NCBI RefSeq assembly: GCF_000069225.1
Contig: NC_010407.1
Location: forward strand, 1,302,001 to 1,366,000
DNA from: Clavibacter sepedonicus
GTDB taxonomy: Bacteria; Actinomycetota; Actinomycetes; Actinomycetales; Microbacteriaceae
Reading direction: 5' to 3'
Length of the DNA: 64,000 nt
This document shows, piece by piece, positions 1-10,996 of this stretch (the stretch's first letter is position 1; every line of letters begins with the position of its first letter). A model generated the notes under the pieces. The model was not told the origin of the DNA. It was given only the letters and a program-made list of their open reading frames with translations, and ran no database searches. Made by a program: the position numbers and the translations under genes.

Positions 1-253
<253 letters not shown>

Positions 254-367
254 ATTTTGCTTGCGTCCACTATGTGGTTCCCCATATACGGTCGGGTGCT
301 AATTGAACAACCAGCTTGACTGGTCGATTCATCACATATTTCATGCCCTGTGGGGTGTGTATGAGGT

Positions 368-486
368 GTTTCGGCGGCCATAGCGAGAGGGAAACGCCCG
401 GTAACATTCCGAACCCGGAAGCTAAGACTCTCAGCGCCGATGGTACTGCAGGGGGGACCCTGTGGGAGAGTAGGACACCGCCGGAC
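368..486 (+). rRNA. rrf: 5S ribosomal RNA
   Basis: The sequence has the actinobacterial 5S start (gtttcggcggcca), the loop C/helix III segment cattccgaacccggaagcta and the helix V/I end (gggagagtaggacaccgccg). The length of about 119 bases is normal. It follows the 23S 3' end in the usual 23S-5S order and is followed by a strong hairpin. Confidence 0.95.
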
Positions 487-507
487 TTAACTTGAGAACG
501 AACGGGG

Positions 508-540
508 AGGCCCGTCGCACATCGTGCGGCGGGCCTTTCT
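508..540 (+). terminator. Intrinsic terminator of the rRNA operon
   Basis: A GC-rich hairpin (arms of about 13 bases, gcccgtcgcac pairing with gtgcggcgggc around a 3-base loop) is followed by a short T-rich tract. It lies just after the 5S gene. Confidence 0.85.
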
Positions 541-843
541 GCGTTAACACGGCCTCCCGATGTCGCGCGGGCACTGTCGGGGGTGGCATCTCGGTCTGGA
601 CGCGCAGAGTCGCACTACGCCGCAGTGTGATCCCGTCGTCCTGCGGTTTCGGGTGACGTGCTGTCTCCGACGAGATCTCCCATCGGCACCACCTCCGGGC
701 CGTGCCGATCCTCGGAGCCGGGTGTCGGGTCGGACCCGGTCTCGGCTGTCCCGGCGTCGCCTCACCGGTTAGCCTGGTAGGAGACTTCGGCAGACCCACA
801 ACACCACAGACATCATCTGGCCTTCGCGGCCGACAGGAGCACA
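541..843. other. Intergenic region between rRNA operon and 844 gene
   Basis: No supportable gene is present. A possible actinobacterial -10 element, TAGCCT at 770-775, lies about 70 bases before the next start codon, with no convincing -35. A GGAG ribosome-binding site at 836-839 serves the gene starting at 844. Confidence 0.5.
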
Positions 844-2664
844 GTGAGCGACTCATCCGATCGAGACAGCCGGCCCGAGGCCCAGGACCGCGGATCGTCG
901 CACTCCTCTCGCGGGCGCGACGGGTCCATGCCGCCGTATGAGCGGGGATCCTCTGGTGCCCCGCGAGGCCCACGCGACGGTGGGCGGAGCTCCGGCGCTC
1001 GTGGATCGAGCGGGGACCGTGGGGCGCGGGACGACGAGCGCAAGCCCTGGTCGCGCGATGGCGGGGCCGGCCCGGCCCGTCCGGCGCGGGATGGTGAGCG
1101 CAAGCCCTGGTCCAAGGACGGGGGCGGTGCTTCCCGGCCGCAGCGTGATGGGGAGCGCAAGCCCTGGTCGCGCGATGGTGGTGCCGGCCCGGCCCGTCCG
1201 GCGCGGTATGGTGAGCGCAAGCCCTGGTCCAAGGACGGGGGCGGTGCCTCGCGGCCGCAGCGTGATGGGGAGCGCAAGCCCTGGTCGCGCGATGGCGGAG
1301 CCGGGTCGGCCCGGCCCGCGCGCGATGGGGAGCGCAAGCCCTGGTCGCGCGACGGCGGGGCCGGAGTGGCGCTGCCTGCGCGTGATGGGGAGCGGAAGCC
1401 CTGGTCCAAGGACGGCGGCCGAGATTCCGGTGGCCGTGACGCCGGACGTGGCGGCGCTCGACCGCCGCGCGACGGCGACAAGCTCTGGACGCGCGATGGA
1501 CGACCGGCGCGGAACGACCGGGACGCCCCTCGCTACGAGGAGGCCCTGACCGAGGAGCAGCTGCGCGCACGCGAGCTGCGTTCCGTGCGTCCCCGTCATG
1601 AGGATCCGGAGATCCCCGAGGACGTGAAGCCGGGTGACCTCGACCGGATCGCCCGCAACGAGCTGAAGACCCTGAGCAAGGACAACGCCGAGGGCGTCGC
1701 GCAGCATCTGGTGATGGCGGCGCGGCTCATCGACGAGGATCCGGAGCTCGCGCACCGGCACGCGACCTCGGCGGCTCGCCGCGCAGGACGCATCGCGGTG
1801 GTCCGTGAGTCCTTGGCCATCACGGCGTACGCCGTCGGCGACTACGCGCTCGCACTGCGCGAGCTGCGGACCTATCGGCGCATCTCCGGCAAGAACGACC
1901 AGCTCGCCCTCATGGTCGACAGCGAGCGCGGGCAGGGACGCCCCGACAAGGCGCTGGAGCTGGGTCGCTCCGTGCCGAAGGAGACCCTGCCGGCGGCGGA
2001 GCAGGTCGCGCTCGCGATCGCGATGTCCGGCGCCCGGCTCGACCTCGGGCAGACGGAGGCGGCTCTCGACGAGCTGTCGATCGCGCAGCTGAACCGCGAC
2101 GTGGCGTACTCGTACAGCGCGGATCTCTTCCACGCGTACGCGGAGGTGCTCGAGGAGCTGGGTCGTTCAGACGAAGCCGACGCCTGGCGCCAGCGCGCCG
2201 ATGCCGCCGAGTCTGCGTTCGCTGATCCGGACGAGGGCTGGGACGACATGGTCGAGGTCGTCGAGGAGGAGCTCGAGGTCGAGGACTCCGGGGATGTCGA
2301 CGTCGCGGGCGAGGAGGTCCTCTCGGGGGAGGAGGTCCTCTCGGGGGAGGAGGTCCTCTCGGGGGAGGAGGTCCTCTCGGGGGAGGACGACGGATCCGTT
2401 GAGGCCGATGGCGACGATGAGCGGGCCGCGGATGCGGGGGTGGCAGCCGATGGTGCCGCCACGGCGTCCGAGGATCCCGGAGAGGGCGACGAGCCGAGCC
2501 TGCCGAGCGAGGACGGCGACAGCTCGGACATCGCGATCGACGTCGATGACGAGCTCGACGTCGAGGAGCGCGACCGCGGGGCCGACGAGGCCGCGCCCGT
2601 GGACATGACCGACGGGGCGCTCGGCGCCGACGACGCACGGGAAGGCGACCGCGATGTTCGCTAG
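844..2664 (+). CDS. Repeat-rich protein with central TPR-like domain, function unknown
   Basis: A 606-residue protein in three parts. Residues 1 to about 250 are basic and low in complexity, with seven copies of a 19-20-residue unit centred on GERKPWS(R/K)DGG. Residues about 250-460 form a helical, TPR-like domain (for example AARLIDEDPELAHRHA and ALRELRTYRRISGKNDQLAL). The C-terminal 150 residues are very acidic and include four identical EEVLSG units. Microbacteriaceae carry similar proteins at this site next to a HAD phosphatase and tlyA, usually annotated hypothetical. The GTG start follows an AGGAG at 835-839. The stop overlaps the next gene by 11 bases, so it probably leads the operon. 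The basic head and acidic tail suggest a nucleic-acid or ribosome-associated role, but that is speculation. Confidence 0.8.
   Translation: MSDSSDRDSRPEAQDRGSSHSSRGRDGSMPPYERGSSGAPRGPRDGGRSSGARGSSGDRGARDDERKPWSRDGGAGPARPARDGERKPWSKDGGGASRPQRDGERKPWSRDGGAGPARPARYGERKPWSKDGGGASRPQRDGERKPWSRDGGAGSARPARDGERKPWSRDGGAGVALPARDGERKPWSKDGGRDSGGRDAGRGGARPPRDGDKLWTRDGRPARNDRDAPRYEEALTEEQLRARELRSVRPRHEDPEIPEDVKPGDLDRIARNELKTLSKDNAEGVAQHLVMAARLIDEDPELAHRHATSAARRAGRIAVVRESLAITAYAVGDYALALRELRTYRRISGKNDQLALMVDSERGQGRPDKALELGRSVPKETLPAAEQVALAIAMSGARLDLGQTEAALDELSIAQLNRDVAYSYSADLFHAYAEVLEELGRSDEADAWRQRADAAESAFADPDEGWDDMVEVVEEELEVEDSGDVDVAGEEVLSGEEVLSGEEVLSGEEVLSGEDDGSVEADGDDERAADAGVAADGAATASEDPGEGDEPSLPSEDGDSSDIAIDVDDELDVEERDRGADEAAPVDMTDGALGADDAREGDRDVR
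1036..1440 (+). repeat. In-frame tandem repeats of 57-60 bp, seven copies
   Basis: The segment beginning gagcgcaagccctggtc recurs at 1036, 1096, 1153, 1213, 1270, 1330 and 1390. Spacing is 57 or 60 bases, always a multiple of three, so the reading frame is kept. The repeats encode the basic GERKPWS units of the protein starting at 844. Confidence 0.9.
2311..2382 (+). repeat. Four perfect 18-bp tandem repeats
   Basis: Four identical copies of gaggaggtcctctcgggg at 2311, 2329, 2347 and 2365 encode (EEVLSG)x4 in the acidic tail of the 844 protein. Perfect identity suggests recent slippage, making this a probable variable-number locus. Confidence 0.95.
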
Positions 2665-3694
2665 GGCGGCGAAGGGGAGTGCCCCGCTCGACGGCGTGGA
2701 CGTGATCCTCGCCGACCTCGACGGGGTCGTGTACGCGGGGCCCGACAGCATTCCGCACGCCGTCGACGCGCTGAACCGCGCGGCTGGCGACGGGATCCGA
2801 CTCGGGTACATCACGAACAACGCCTCGCGCACGGACGCCTCCGTGGCCGAGCACCTCAGCTCGCTCGGGCTGACGGTCGCGCCCGAGGACGTCGTCACGT
2901 CACCGCAGGCAGCGCTGCGGCTGCTCGCGGACCGCGTGCCCGCGGGATCCATCGTGCTCGTCGTCGGCGGCGAGGGCCTCGTGCACGAGCTCGAGAAGGC
3001 CGGCTACGTCGTCACGCGCTCGACGGACGACCAGCCGGCGGCGGTCGTGCAGGGCTTCTCGCCGGAGGTGGGCTGGGCGCAGCTGGCCGAGGCCGCGTTC
3101 GCGCTGGCCGACCCGGACGTCGTGTGGGTCGCGACCAACACCGACTGGACCATCCCCGTCGCGCGGGGCATCGCCCCCGGCAACGGCACGCTCGTCTCGG
3201 CCGTGCACACGGCGGTCGGGCGTCTGCCCGTGGTCGCGGGCAAGCCGGAGACGCCGATCTTCGACGTGGCCCGCGAGCGCTTCGGCGCGGAACGGCCCGT
3301 GTTCCTCGGTGATCGGCTCGACACCGACATCCTGGGGGCGACGCGCGCCGGCATGGCATCCGTCCACGTGCTCACCGGGATCGACCGCGCGAAGCAGCTC
3401 CTCGCGGCCGAGGAGGACCAGCGGCCGACGTTCATCCTCGAGCACCTCGGGCAGCTGCACGAGCCGTATCCGGAGACGCGGTTCTCGCAGGAGGGACGCG
3501 TGGCGACGGTCGGGAAGTCGTCCGTGCGCATCGCGGGTGACCGGGTCGAGGTCGTCAAGGACGGCGGGTCCACCATCGACACGCTGCGCGCCGCCTGCGC
3601 CGTCATCTGGAATTCGGGCCGGCCGATCTACGGGCTCGACGTGCAGGAGTCGCTCTACGTCGCCGCCGGTGCCGCCGGCGCGGGCCGGGCGTAG
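2654..3694 (+). CDS. HAD-IIA family phosphatase (NagD/PGP-like)
   Basis: A 346-residue HAD-superfamily hydrolase of class IIA. Motif I appears as LADLDGVVYAG (Asp nucleophile and acid/base), motif II as ITNNAS, and motif IV as GDRLDTDILGA (metal-binding Asp). The family dephosphorylates small phosphometabolites in the cytoplasm. The exact substrate cannot be read from sequence, though actinobacterial members in this position are often likened to phosphoglycolate or glycerol-3-phosphate phosphatases. The C-terminal ~60 residues extend past the catalytic fold. The ATG lies inside the end of the upstream gene (11-base overlap), so translation is probably coupled. It belongs to the run ending in tlyA and NAD kinase. 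Confidence 0.88.
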   Translation: MFARAAKGSAPLDGVDVILADLDGVVYAGPDSIPHAVDALNRAAGDGIRLGYITNNASRTDASVAEHLSSLGLTVAPEDVVTSPQAALRLLADRVPAGSIVLVVGGEGLVHELEKAGYVVTRSTDDQPAAVVQGFSPEVGWAQLAEAAFALADPDVVWVATNTDWTIPVARGIAPGNGTLVSAVHTAVGRLPVVAGKPETPIFDVARERFGAERPVFLGDRLDTDILGATRAGMASVHVLTGIDRAKQLLAAEEDQRPTFILEHLGQLHEPYPETRFSQEGRVATVGKSSVRIAGDRVEVVKDGGSTIDTLRAACAVIWNSGRPIYGLDVQESLYVAAGAAGAGRA

Positions 3695-3703
3695 CGTGAC
3701 GGC

Positions 3704-3931
3704 GTGAGCGACGACCCGGAGGACGGAGCTCGAGCGGCATCGGCAGCGGGAGCGGCACCGGAGGGCGACCGCGACGACCACGACGACCGCGACGTCGCCG
3801 AGGAGCTGGTCTCCCGGCTGCAGCTCATCGAGGAGCAGCCGCTCGGCGACCGCGCGGCCGCCTTCGCGTTGCTGCACGACGAGCTGCGGACACGGCTCGA
3901 GGGCGGGGACGGGGCCGCGGCGCGTGGCTGA
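3704..3931 (+). CDS. Small acidic hypothetical protein
   Basis: A 75-residue protein with a disordered, Asp-rich N-terminus (DDHDDRDVAEELVSRLQLIE) and one amphipathic helical segment (AFALLHDELRTRLEGG). The GTG start is 9 bases after the HAD gene and the end overlaps tlyA by 8 bases. A short protein of this kind commonly sits between the HAD phosphatase gene and tlyA in actinobacteria. No function is recognised. Its conserved position and translational overlap are the main evidence that it is expressed. Confidence 0.65.
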   Translation: MSDDPEDGARAASAAGAAPEGDRDDHDDRDVAEELVSRLQLIEEQPLGDRAAAFALLHDELRTRLEGGDGAAARG

Positions 3932-4796
3932 CGCCGGCGACGGATCCGCGTCGCTGCCCGCCGAGGCACCCGCCGAGCTGCTCGGCGGCGACCTGCGGCT
4001 CGACGCGGCCCTGCCCGCGCTCGGCCTCGCGCGGTCGCGCACGCATGCCGCACGGCTCATCGTCGACGGGCTCGTCACGGTCGACGGGCGTGGCGTCGTC
4101 AAGGCGTCCTTCCGCGTGATGCCCGGATCCGTAGTCGAGGTCGCCGGAACGGACGCCTACGTGAGCCGCGGCGCCCACAAGCTCATCGGCGCGCTCGACG
4201 CGTTCCCCGAGGTGGAGGTCGCGGGGCGCCTGGCGCTCGACGTGGGCGCGTCCACCGGAGGATTCACGCAGGTGCTGCTCGAGCGGGGTGCGCGGCGGGT
4301 GATCGCGCTCGACGTCGGGCACGGGCAGCTGGATCCGCTCATCCGCGAGGATCCGCGCGTCGACGTCGTCGAGGGCTTCAACGTCCGCGACCTGACGCCG
4401 GAGTCGCTCGCCGGCGTGACGCCGGACGACCTCGCGGGAGAGGCTCCCGCGCTCGTCGTCGGCGACCTCTCCTTCATCTCGCTGGGGCTCGTGCTGCCGG
4501 CCATCGCGCGCACCGCCGCGGACGGCGCCGACGTCGTGCTGCTGATCAAGCCGCAGTTCGAGGTGGGGCGCACGGGGATCCGCGAGGGCATCGTGCACGA
4601 CGCCGGCCTCCGCGACGACGCCGTGATGCGCGTGCTCTGGGCGGCCTGGGACCTGGGGCTCGGCACGGCCGGCCTCGTCTCCTCCCCGATCGTCGGCGGC
4701 GCCGGGAACCACGAGTACCTCGCCTGGTTCAGCGGTCGTGCGGGGTGCAATCCGACACAATGGAGATCGACGTCGAACGAGATCACAGGAGCGTGA
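3924..4796 (+). CDS. tlyA: TlyA family rRNA (cytidine-2'-O)-methyltransferase
   Basis: A 290-residue enzyme with an N-terminal S4 RNA-binding domain (about residues 20-80, LRLDAALPALGLARSRTHAA) and an FtsJ-like SAM-dependent methyltransferase domain. The SAM motif is LDVGASTGGFTQVLLERG, with downstream GDLSFISL and the catalytic Lys in LLIKPQFEVGR. TlyA 2'-O-methylates 16S and 23S rRNA cytidines, and its loss confers capreomycin resistance in mycobacteria. It was historically mis-annotated as a hemolysin. The GTG start overlaps the small upstream gene. NAD kinase follows, as in many actinobacteria. Confidence 0.93.
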   Translation: MADAGDGSASLPAEAPAELLGGDLRLDAALPALGLARSRTHAARLIVDGLVTVDGRGVVKASFRVMPGSVVEVAGTDAYVSRGAHKLIGALDAFPEVEVAGRLALDVGASTGGFTQVLLERGARRVIALDVGHGQLDPLIREDPRVDVVEGFNVRDLTPESLAGVTPDDLAGEAPALVVGDLSFISLGLVLPAIARTAADGADVVLLIKPQFEVGRTGIREGIVHDAGLRDDAVMRVLWAAWDLGLGTAGLVSSPIVGGAGNHEYLAWFSGRAGCNPTQWRSTSNEITGA

Positions 4797-4801
4797 GCGA
4801 A

Positions 4802-5719
4802 GTGGCTGGACCCGCGAGGCACATCCTGGTCGTGTCCCACACGGGACGGCGCGACTCCATCGACGCGGCGCTCAGCGTGTGCGCGCAGCTGGCCGAGGCC
4901 GACGTGCAGCTCGTGCTCACGGCCGAGGAGAAGGCCGACATCCTGCCGTTCGCGCCCGAGATGGACCGCGTCGCCGTGCTCGGGGAAGACGTGCAGACGG
5001 CCGATCTCGAGATCGTCATCGTCCTCGGCGGGGACGGCACGATCCTGCGCTCGGCCGAGATCGTGCGCGGCACCTCCGTGCCGCTCCTCGGCGTCAACCT
5101 CGGGCACGTGGGCTTCCTGGCCGAGAGCGAGCGCGAGGACCTCACCGCCACCGTCCGCCGTGTCCTCGACCGCGACTATACGGTCGAGGAGCGCATGACG
5201 CTCGACGTCACGCTCAAGGTCGGCGCCGAGATCGTCTACCGCACGTGGGCGCTGAACGAGGCGACGGTCGAGAAGGCCAGCCGCGAGCGCATGCTCGAGG
5301 TCGTCGTGGAGATCGACGGGCGTCCGCTCGCGTCCTACGGGTGCGACGGGATGGTCGTCTCGACGCCCACCGGATCCACCGCGTACGCCTTCTCCGCCGG
5401 CGGCCCCATCGTATGGCCGAGCCTCGAGGCCATGCTCGTGGTGCCGCTCAGCCCGCATACGCTCTTCGCACGCTCGCTCGTCGTGGGCCCGGAGTCCACG
5501 GTCGCCGTCGAGGTGCTGAGCCGCACCTCCGGCTCCGGCGTGCTCTGGTGCGACGGCCGCCGCACGCGGGACATGCCGCCCGGTGCGCGCGTGGAGACCC
5601 GGCGATCCGCCATCCCCGTGCGCCTGGCGCGCCTCAAGCAGTCGCCGTTCACCGACCGCCTAGTGAACAAGTTCGAGCTGCCGGTCACCGGCTGGAGGGG
5701 GCCCGTCGACCGTGATTGA
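4802..5719 (+). CDS. nadK: NAD kinase (ATP/polyphosphate-dependent)
   Basis: A 305-residue cytoplasmic enzyme that phosphorylates NAD to NADP. Diagnostic motifs are VLGGDGTILR (GGDGT), LLGVNLGHVGFLAE and the NAD-binding TPTGSTAYAFSAGGP. I chose the GTG at 4802 because an AGGAG at 4787-4791 is 10 bases upstream and the protein then begins directly with the ARHILVVSHTGR beta strand. A GTG at 4793 and longer starts back to 4745 are open but poorly spaced from any ribosome-binding site. The end overlaps recN by 8 bases. Confidence 0.93.
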   Translation: MAGPARHILVVSHTGRRDSIDAALSVCAQLAEADVQLVLTAEEKADILPFAPEMDRVAVLGEDVQTADLEIVIVLGGDGTILRSAEIVRGTSVPLLGVNLGHVGFLAESEREDLTATVRRVLDRDYTVEERMTLDVTLKVGAEIVYRTWALNEATVEKASRERMLEVVVEIDGRPLASYGCDGMVVSTPTGSTAYAFSAGGPIVWPSLEAMLVVPLSPHTLFARSLVVGPESTVAVEVLSRTSGSGVLWCDGRRTRDMPPGARVETRRSAIPVRLARLKQSPFTDRLVNKFELPVTGWRGPVDRD

Positions 5720-7427
5720 GGAGATCACCATCCGCGACCTCGGGGTGATCGGCCAGGCGACGCTGCCGCTCGGGCCCGGCTTCACGGCCGTCACCGGCGA
5801 GACCGGCGCGGGCAAGACCATGGTCGTCACCTCCCTCGGACTGCTGCTCGGTGCGCGCGCCGACTCCGGCGCCGTGCGGCAGGGGAGCGAGCGCGCGGTC
5901 GTCGAGGGACGCTGGATCATCGCCGCCGACGGCCCCGTGCCCGAGCGCGTGCGGGACGCCGGGGGAGACGTCGACCCGTTCGGCGACGGCACGCGCGGTG
6001 AGCTCATCGTCACGCGGCAGCTCTCGTCCGAGGGCCGCAGCCGCGCGTCCGTCGGCGGCCGGGGCGCACCCGCGGCGCTGCTGACCGAGATCGGGGAGCA
6101 GCTCGTCGTGGTGCACGGCCAGTCCGACCAGATGCGGCTGCGGTCGTCCACCGCGCAGCGGCAGGCGCTCGACCGGTTCGCGGGATCCGCGTTGGTGCCC
6201 GTGCTCGGCGAGTACCAGGAGGTGTTCCGCCGATGGCAGGCCGCGCGCGCGGAGCTCGACCGGCTCGTGACGGAGCAGGACGCCCGCACGCGCGAGGCCG
6301 AGGAGCTGCGCGCGGCGATCGACGCGATCGAGGCGGTGGCCCCGCAGCCCGGCGAGGACGAGGAGCTGCGCGAGCGCATCGACCGGCTCACCAACCTCGA
6401 GGACCTGCGCGCCGCCGCGTCCGCCGCCCACGAGCTCATGTCGTCCGAGGACGCGTCCGGCGAGATGGCCGACGCCGCGTCCGTGCTCGACACCGCGCAC
6501 CGCCGCCTCGACCGGGTCGCGGCGCACGACCCGGGCCTGGCCGACATCATCGAGTCGCTCGACAGCGCGCGGATCCTCGTGTCGGAGATCGCGGTGCAGC
6601 TCTCGGGCTACCTCGCGGGGCTCGACGCCGACGGCGCACGCGAGCTCGAGACGCTGCAGGACCGCCGCGCCGAGCTCGCCGCCCTCACGCGCGCGCACGG
6701 CCCCACGGTGGAGGACGCGCTCGCGTTCCTCGACACCGGCAGCGCGCGCCTGCTGGAGCTCGACGGCGACACCGACCGCATCGACCTGCTGCGCGTCGAG
6801 GTCGAGCGCGACGAGGCGCTCGTCGGCGAGCTTGCCGAGCGCGTCACCGCGGTCCGCACGGAGGCGGGGGAGCGGCTCGCCGCGGCCGTCACGACCGAGC
6901 TCGGTGCGCTTGCCATGGCCGACGCGTCGCTCGACGTGCGCGTGTCGCCGCGCGAGGAGCCCGCGCTGTCGGGCGCCGACCGCGTCGAGATCCTGCTCCG
7001 TCCGCACGCGGGCGCTGAGGCCCGGCCGCTGGGGCGCGGCGCGTCCGGCGGCGAGCTGTCGCGCGTGATGCTCGCCATCGAGGTCGTGGTGGCCGGCGAC
7101 GACCCCGTCCCCACCTTCGTGTTCGACGAGGTCGACGCGGGCGTGGGCGGTGCGGCGGCCATCGAGATCGGGCGCCGACTCGCGCGTCTCGCCGAGCGCG
7201 CGCAGGTCATCGTCGTCACGCACCTCGCGCAGGTCGCGGCGTTCTCGACCAACCACCTGCGCGTCGTCAAGGGCGGCGACGGGCAGGTGACGGCGTCGAG
7301 CGTCACGCAGCTCGAGGGCGACGCGCGGATCCAGGAGATGGCGCGCCTGCTCTCCGGCCTGCCGGACAGCGAGAGCGGCCTGGCGCACGCGCGCGAGCTG
7401 GTGGAGACCGCGGCCTCGCTGCGCTGA
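5712..7427 (+). CDS. recN: DNA repair protein RecN
   Basis: A 571-residue SMC-like ATPase acting in double-strand break repair. The N-terminal Walker A is [12 protein letters not shown] (about residue 30), central Ala/Glu/Arg-rich coiled coils span about 170-380, the ABC signature is [14 protein letters not shown] and the Walker B is [13 protein letters not shown]. Length matches the family. The GTG start overlaps the NAD kinase stop, the usual nadK-recN arrangement. About 70 bases separate it from pyrG, where a new promoter is possible. Confidence 0.95.
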   Translation: MIEEITIRDLGVIGQATLPLGPGFTAVTGETGAGKTMVVTSLGLLLGARADSGAVRQGSERAVVEGRWIIAADGPVPERVRDAGGDVDPFGDGTRGELIVTRQLSSEGRSRASVGGRGAPAALLTEIGEQLVVVHGQSDQMRLRSSTAQRQALDRFAGSALVPVLGEYQEVFRRWQAARAELDRLVTEQDARTREAEELRAAIDAIEAVAPQPGEDEELRERIDRLTNLEDLRAAASAAHELMSSEDASGEMADAASVLDTAHRRLDRVAAHDPGLADIIESLDSARILVSEIAVQLSGYLAGLDADGARELETLQDRRAELAALTRAHGPTVEDALAFLDTGSARLLELDGDTDRIDLLRVEVERDEALVGELAERVTAVRTEAGERLAAAVTTELGALAMADASLDVRVSPREEPALSGADRVEILLRPHAGAEARPLGRGASGGELSRVMLAIEVVVAGDDPVPTFVFDEVDAGVGGAAAIEIGRRLARLAERAQVIVVTHLAQVAAFSTNHLRVVKGGDGQVTASSVTQLEGDARIQEMARLLSGLPDSESGLAHARELVETAASLR

Positions 7428-7486
7428 ACGGACGACCGGCGGCCGGCGCGGCGCGGCGTGGCTGCCGCGGTGGCCCGATTCCCACG

Positions 7487-7492
7487 TAGGAT
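7487..7492 (+). promoter_or_regulatory. Candidate -10 element for a leaderless pyrG transcript
   Basis: TAGGAT lies 8 bases before the GTG start of pyrG. This is the spacing seen for leaderless actinobacterial transcripts, where the start codon is close to +1. No good -35 is seen and no separate ribosome-binding site precedes the GTG, so the call is tentative. Confidence 0.35.
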
Positions 7493-7500
7493 GGAAGCCC

Positions 7501-9239
<1,739 letters not shown>

Positions 9240-9243
<4 letters not shown>

Positions 9244-9941
9244 CAGACGCTGTCGTGGGATCCCCGGCTGACAGCCTGCACGACGACGCCGTCTCGTACG
9301 ACGTCACGTCGAGCGAGCGGGTGTTCCAGGGCAGGATCTGGGACATCCGCCGCGAGACCTTCGCGTACGGCGACGGCGAGATCACGCGCGAGTACGTCGA
9401 CCACACGGGCGCCGTCGCGGTGCTCGCGATCGACGACGAGGACCGCGTGCTCCTCATCAAGCAGTACCGGCACCCCGTGCGCATGCGCGAGTGGGAGATC
9501 CCGGCCGGGCTCCTCGACATCACGGGCGAGCCGCCGCTGACGGCCGTGCAGCGGGAGCTCGCGGAGGAGGCTGACCTGCTCGCCGCCGAGTGGAGCGTGC
9601 TGGCGGAGTACTACACGACGCCCGGCGGCAGCGACGAGGCGATCCGCGTCTACCTCGCGCGTGGGCTGACCCCCACGGCGGAGGCGTTCGCGCGCACCGA
9701 TGAGGAGGCCGACATCGAGGTGCGCTGGGTCGACCTCGACGAGGTCGTCACGGCGGTGCTCGAGCGGCGGATCCAGAACCCGTCGACCGTGATCGCGGTG
9801 CTGCAGGCGCACGTCGCCCGCTCGCGCGGCTGGCAGACGCTCGGACCCGCCGACGCGCCGTGGCCGCGGCACCCGAAGCTGCGCGACGGCGACGGCGACG
9901 GCGACGGCGATCGCGACGGCGGGGGCGCGTCCGGATCGTGA
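9240..9941 (+). CDS. NUDIX hydrolase, ADP-ribose pyrophosphatase-like
   Basis: A 233-residue NUDIX protein. The box is visible as [18 protein letters not shown], with the catalytic RELxEE intact and Ala-Asp where xG is usual. The fold and the preceding WEIPAGLLD segment match ADP-ribose pyrophosphatases that cleave ADP-ribose to AMP and ribose-5-phosphate. The GTG start shares bases with the pyrG stop. The tail contains a GAC-GGC hexamer run (about 9885-9920) encoding [12 protein letters not shown], a low-complexity extension that may vary between strains. The stop overlaps the xerD start. NUDIX-xerD order after pyrG is common in actinobacteria. Confidence 0.9.
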
Positions 9942-10924
9942 CCGACGCGGCCGACGGACCCGGGGGAGCGGCACCCGACACCGCGCCCGAGGTCCCCGTC
10001 GCGCTGCGCCGGGCCGTCGACCGGTGGCTCCGGCACGTCGAGGTGGAGCGCGGCCTGTCCCGCAACACCATCCAGGCCTACCGCCGCGACCTCGCGCGGT
10101 ACACGGCGCACCTCGCGGCGGAGGGCGTGGCGGATCCGGCCGATGCGACGAGCGCGCACGTCGCCGGCTTCGCCCAGCGCGTCCGCGACCCCGAGCAGGG
10201 CGGCCTCACGGCGTCGTCGCTTGCGCGGATGCTCTCGAGCGTGCGGAGCTTCCACCGGTTCCTGGTGGAGGAGGGCATCGTCGAGGTCGACGTGTCCGCC
10301 GAACAGAAGCCGCCCAAGCTGCCGAGCCGCCTGCCGAAGGCCGTGTCGGTCGAGACGATGGGGCGGATCCTCGACGCGACCGACGGCGACGAGCCCCTCC
10401 GCGTCCGCGACAAGGCCCTGCTCGAGCTGCTGTACGCGACGGGCGCGCGGGTCAGCGAGATCACGGCGCTCACCGTGGACGACGTGCTGGGGCCCGACGG
10501 CGCCGCAGCCGAGATCGTGCGGGTGGTGGGCAAGGGCGGCAAGCAGCGGATCGTGCCCGTCGGGTCCTTCGCGCGCCGTGCCGTCGACGCCTACCTCGTG
10601 CGCGTCCGCCCGATCCTCGCCGCGCGCGGATCCGCGACTCCGGCGCTCTTCCTCGGGCTCCGCGGACACGCGCTGTCTCGGCAGAACGCGTGGCTCGTGA
10701 TCAAGGCGGCCGCCGAGCGCGCCGGCGTCACGGAGGAGATCTCGCCCCACATCTTCCGGCACTCGTTCGCGACGCACCTCATCGCGGGCGGCGCCGACGT
10801 GCGCGTCGTGCAAGAGCTGCTCGGTCACTCGTCGGTCGCGACCACGCAGATCTACACGCGCGTGACCGTCGACACCCTGCGCGACGTCTACACGACCGCG
10901 CACCCGCGTGCCCGCCGGGCGTGA
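9938..10924 (+). CDS. xerD: Site-specific tyrosine recombinase XerD
   Basis: A 328-residue tyrosine recombinase resolving chromosome dimers at dif with XerC. The N-terminal SAM-like DNA-binding domain (about 20-120) includes LSRNTIQAYRRDLARY. The catalytic domain shows Arg in ATGARVSEI, HxxR in HIFRHSFATHL, His in LLGHSS and the nucleophile Tyr in TQIYTRV. The GTG start overlaps the NUDIX stop by 4 bases. A 72-base gap with a candidate -10 separates it from parA. Confidence 0.93.
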   Translation: MTDAADGPGGAAPDTAPEVPVALRRAVDRWLRHVEVERGLSRNTIQAYRRDLARYTAHLAAEGVADPADATSAHVAGFAQRVRDPEQGGLTASSLARMLSSVRSFHRFLVEEGIVEVDVSAEQKPPKLPSRLPKAVSVETMGRILDATDGDEPLRVRDKALLELLYATGARVSEITALTVDDVLGPDGAAAEIVRVVGKGGKQRIVPVGSFARRAVDAYLVRVRPILAARGSATPALFLGLRGHALSRQNAWLVIKAAAERAGVTEEISPHIFRHSFATHLIAGGADVRVVQELLGHSSVATTQIYTRVTVDTLRDVYTTAHPRARRA

Positions 10925-10938
10925 GCGACCCTCCCCGG

Positions 10939-10944
10939 TAGACT
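10939..10944 (+). promoter_or_regulatory. Candidate -10 element upstream of parA
   Basis: TAGACT, a good match to the actinobacterial housekeeping -10, lies 52 bases before the parA start in the only sizeable gap of this stretch. No clear -35 is visible. Confidence 0.35.
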
Positions 10945-10996
10945 CTCGAGGATCCGGCGGACTCCCGCGTCGGAGGAGCGGCAGAGAGAGATCCAC

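Noticed and set aside
1036..1440. Regular 57-60-bp repeats considered as a CRISPR array
   Set aside because: The repeats are contiguous with no unique spacers, keep the reading frame and encode GERKPWS units.
431..1570. A 379-residue Arg/His-rich frame on the - strand
   Set aside because: It overlaps the 5S gene, the rRNA terminator and the tandem repeats of the 844 gene. Its own repeats are only the complement of those coding repeats.
9885..9920. A GACGGC hexamer run at the end of the NUDIX gene, considered as a regulatory repeat
   Set aside because: It is in frame and simply encodes an Asp-Gly tail. No structure or spacing suggests a separate function, though length may vary between strains.
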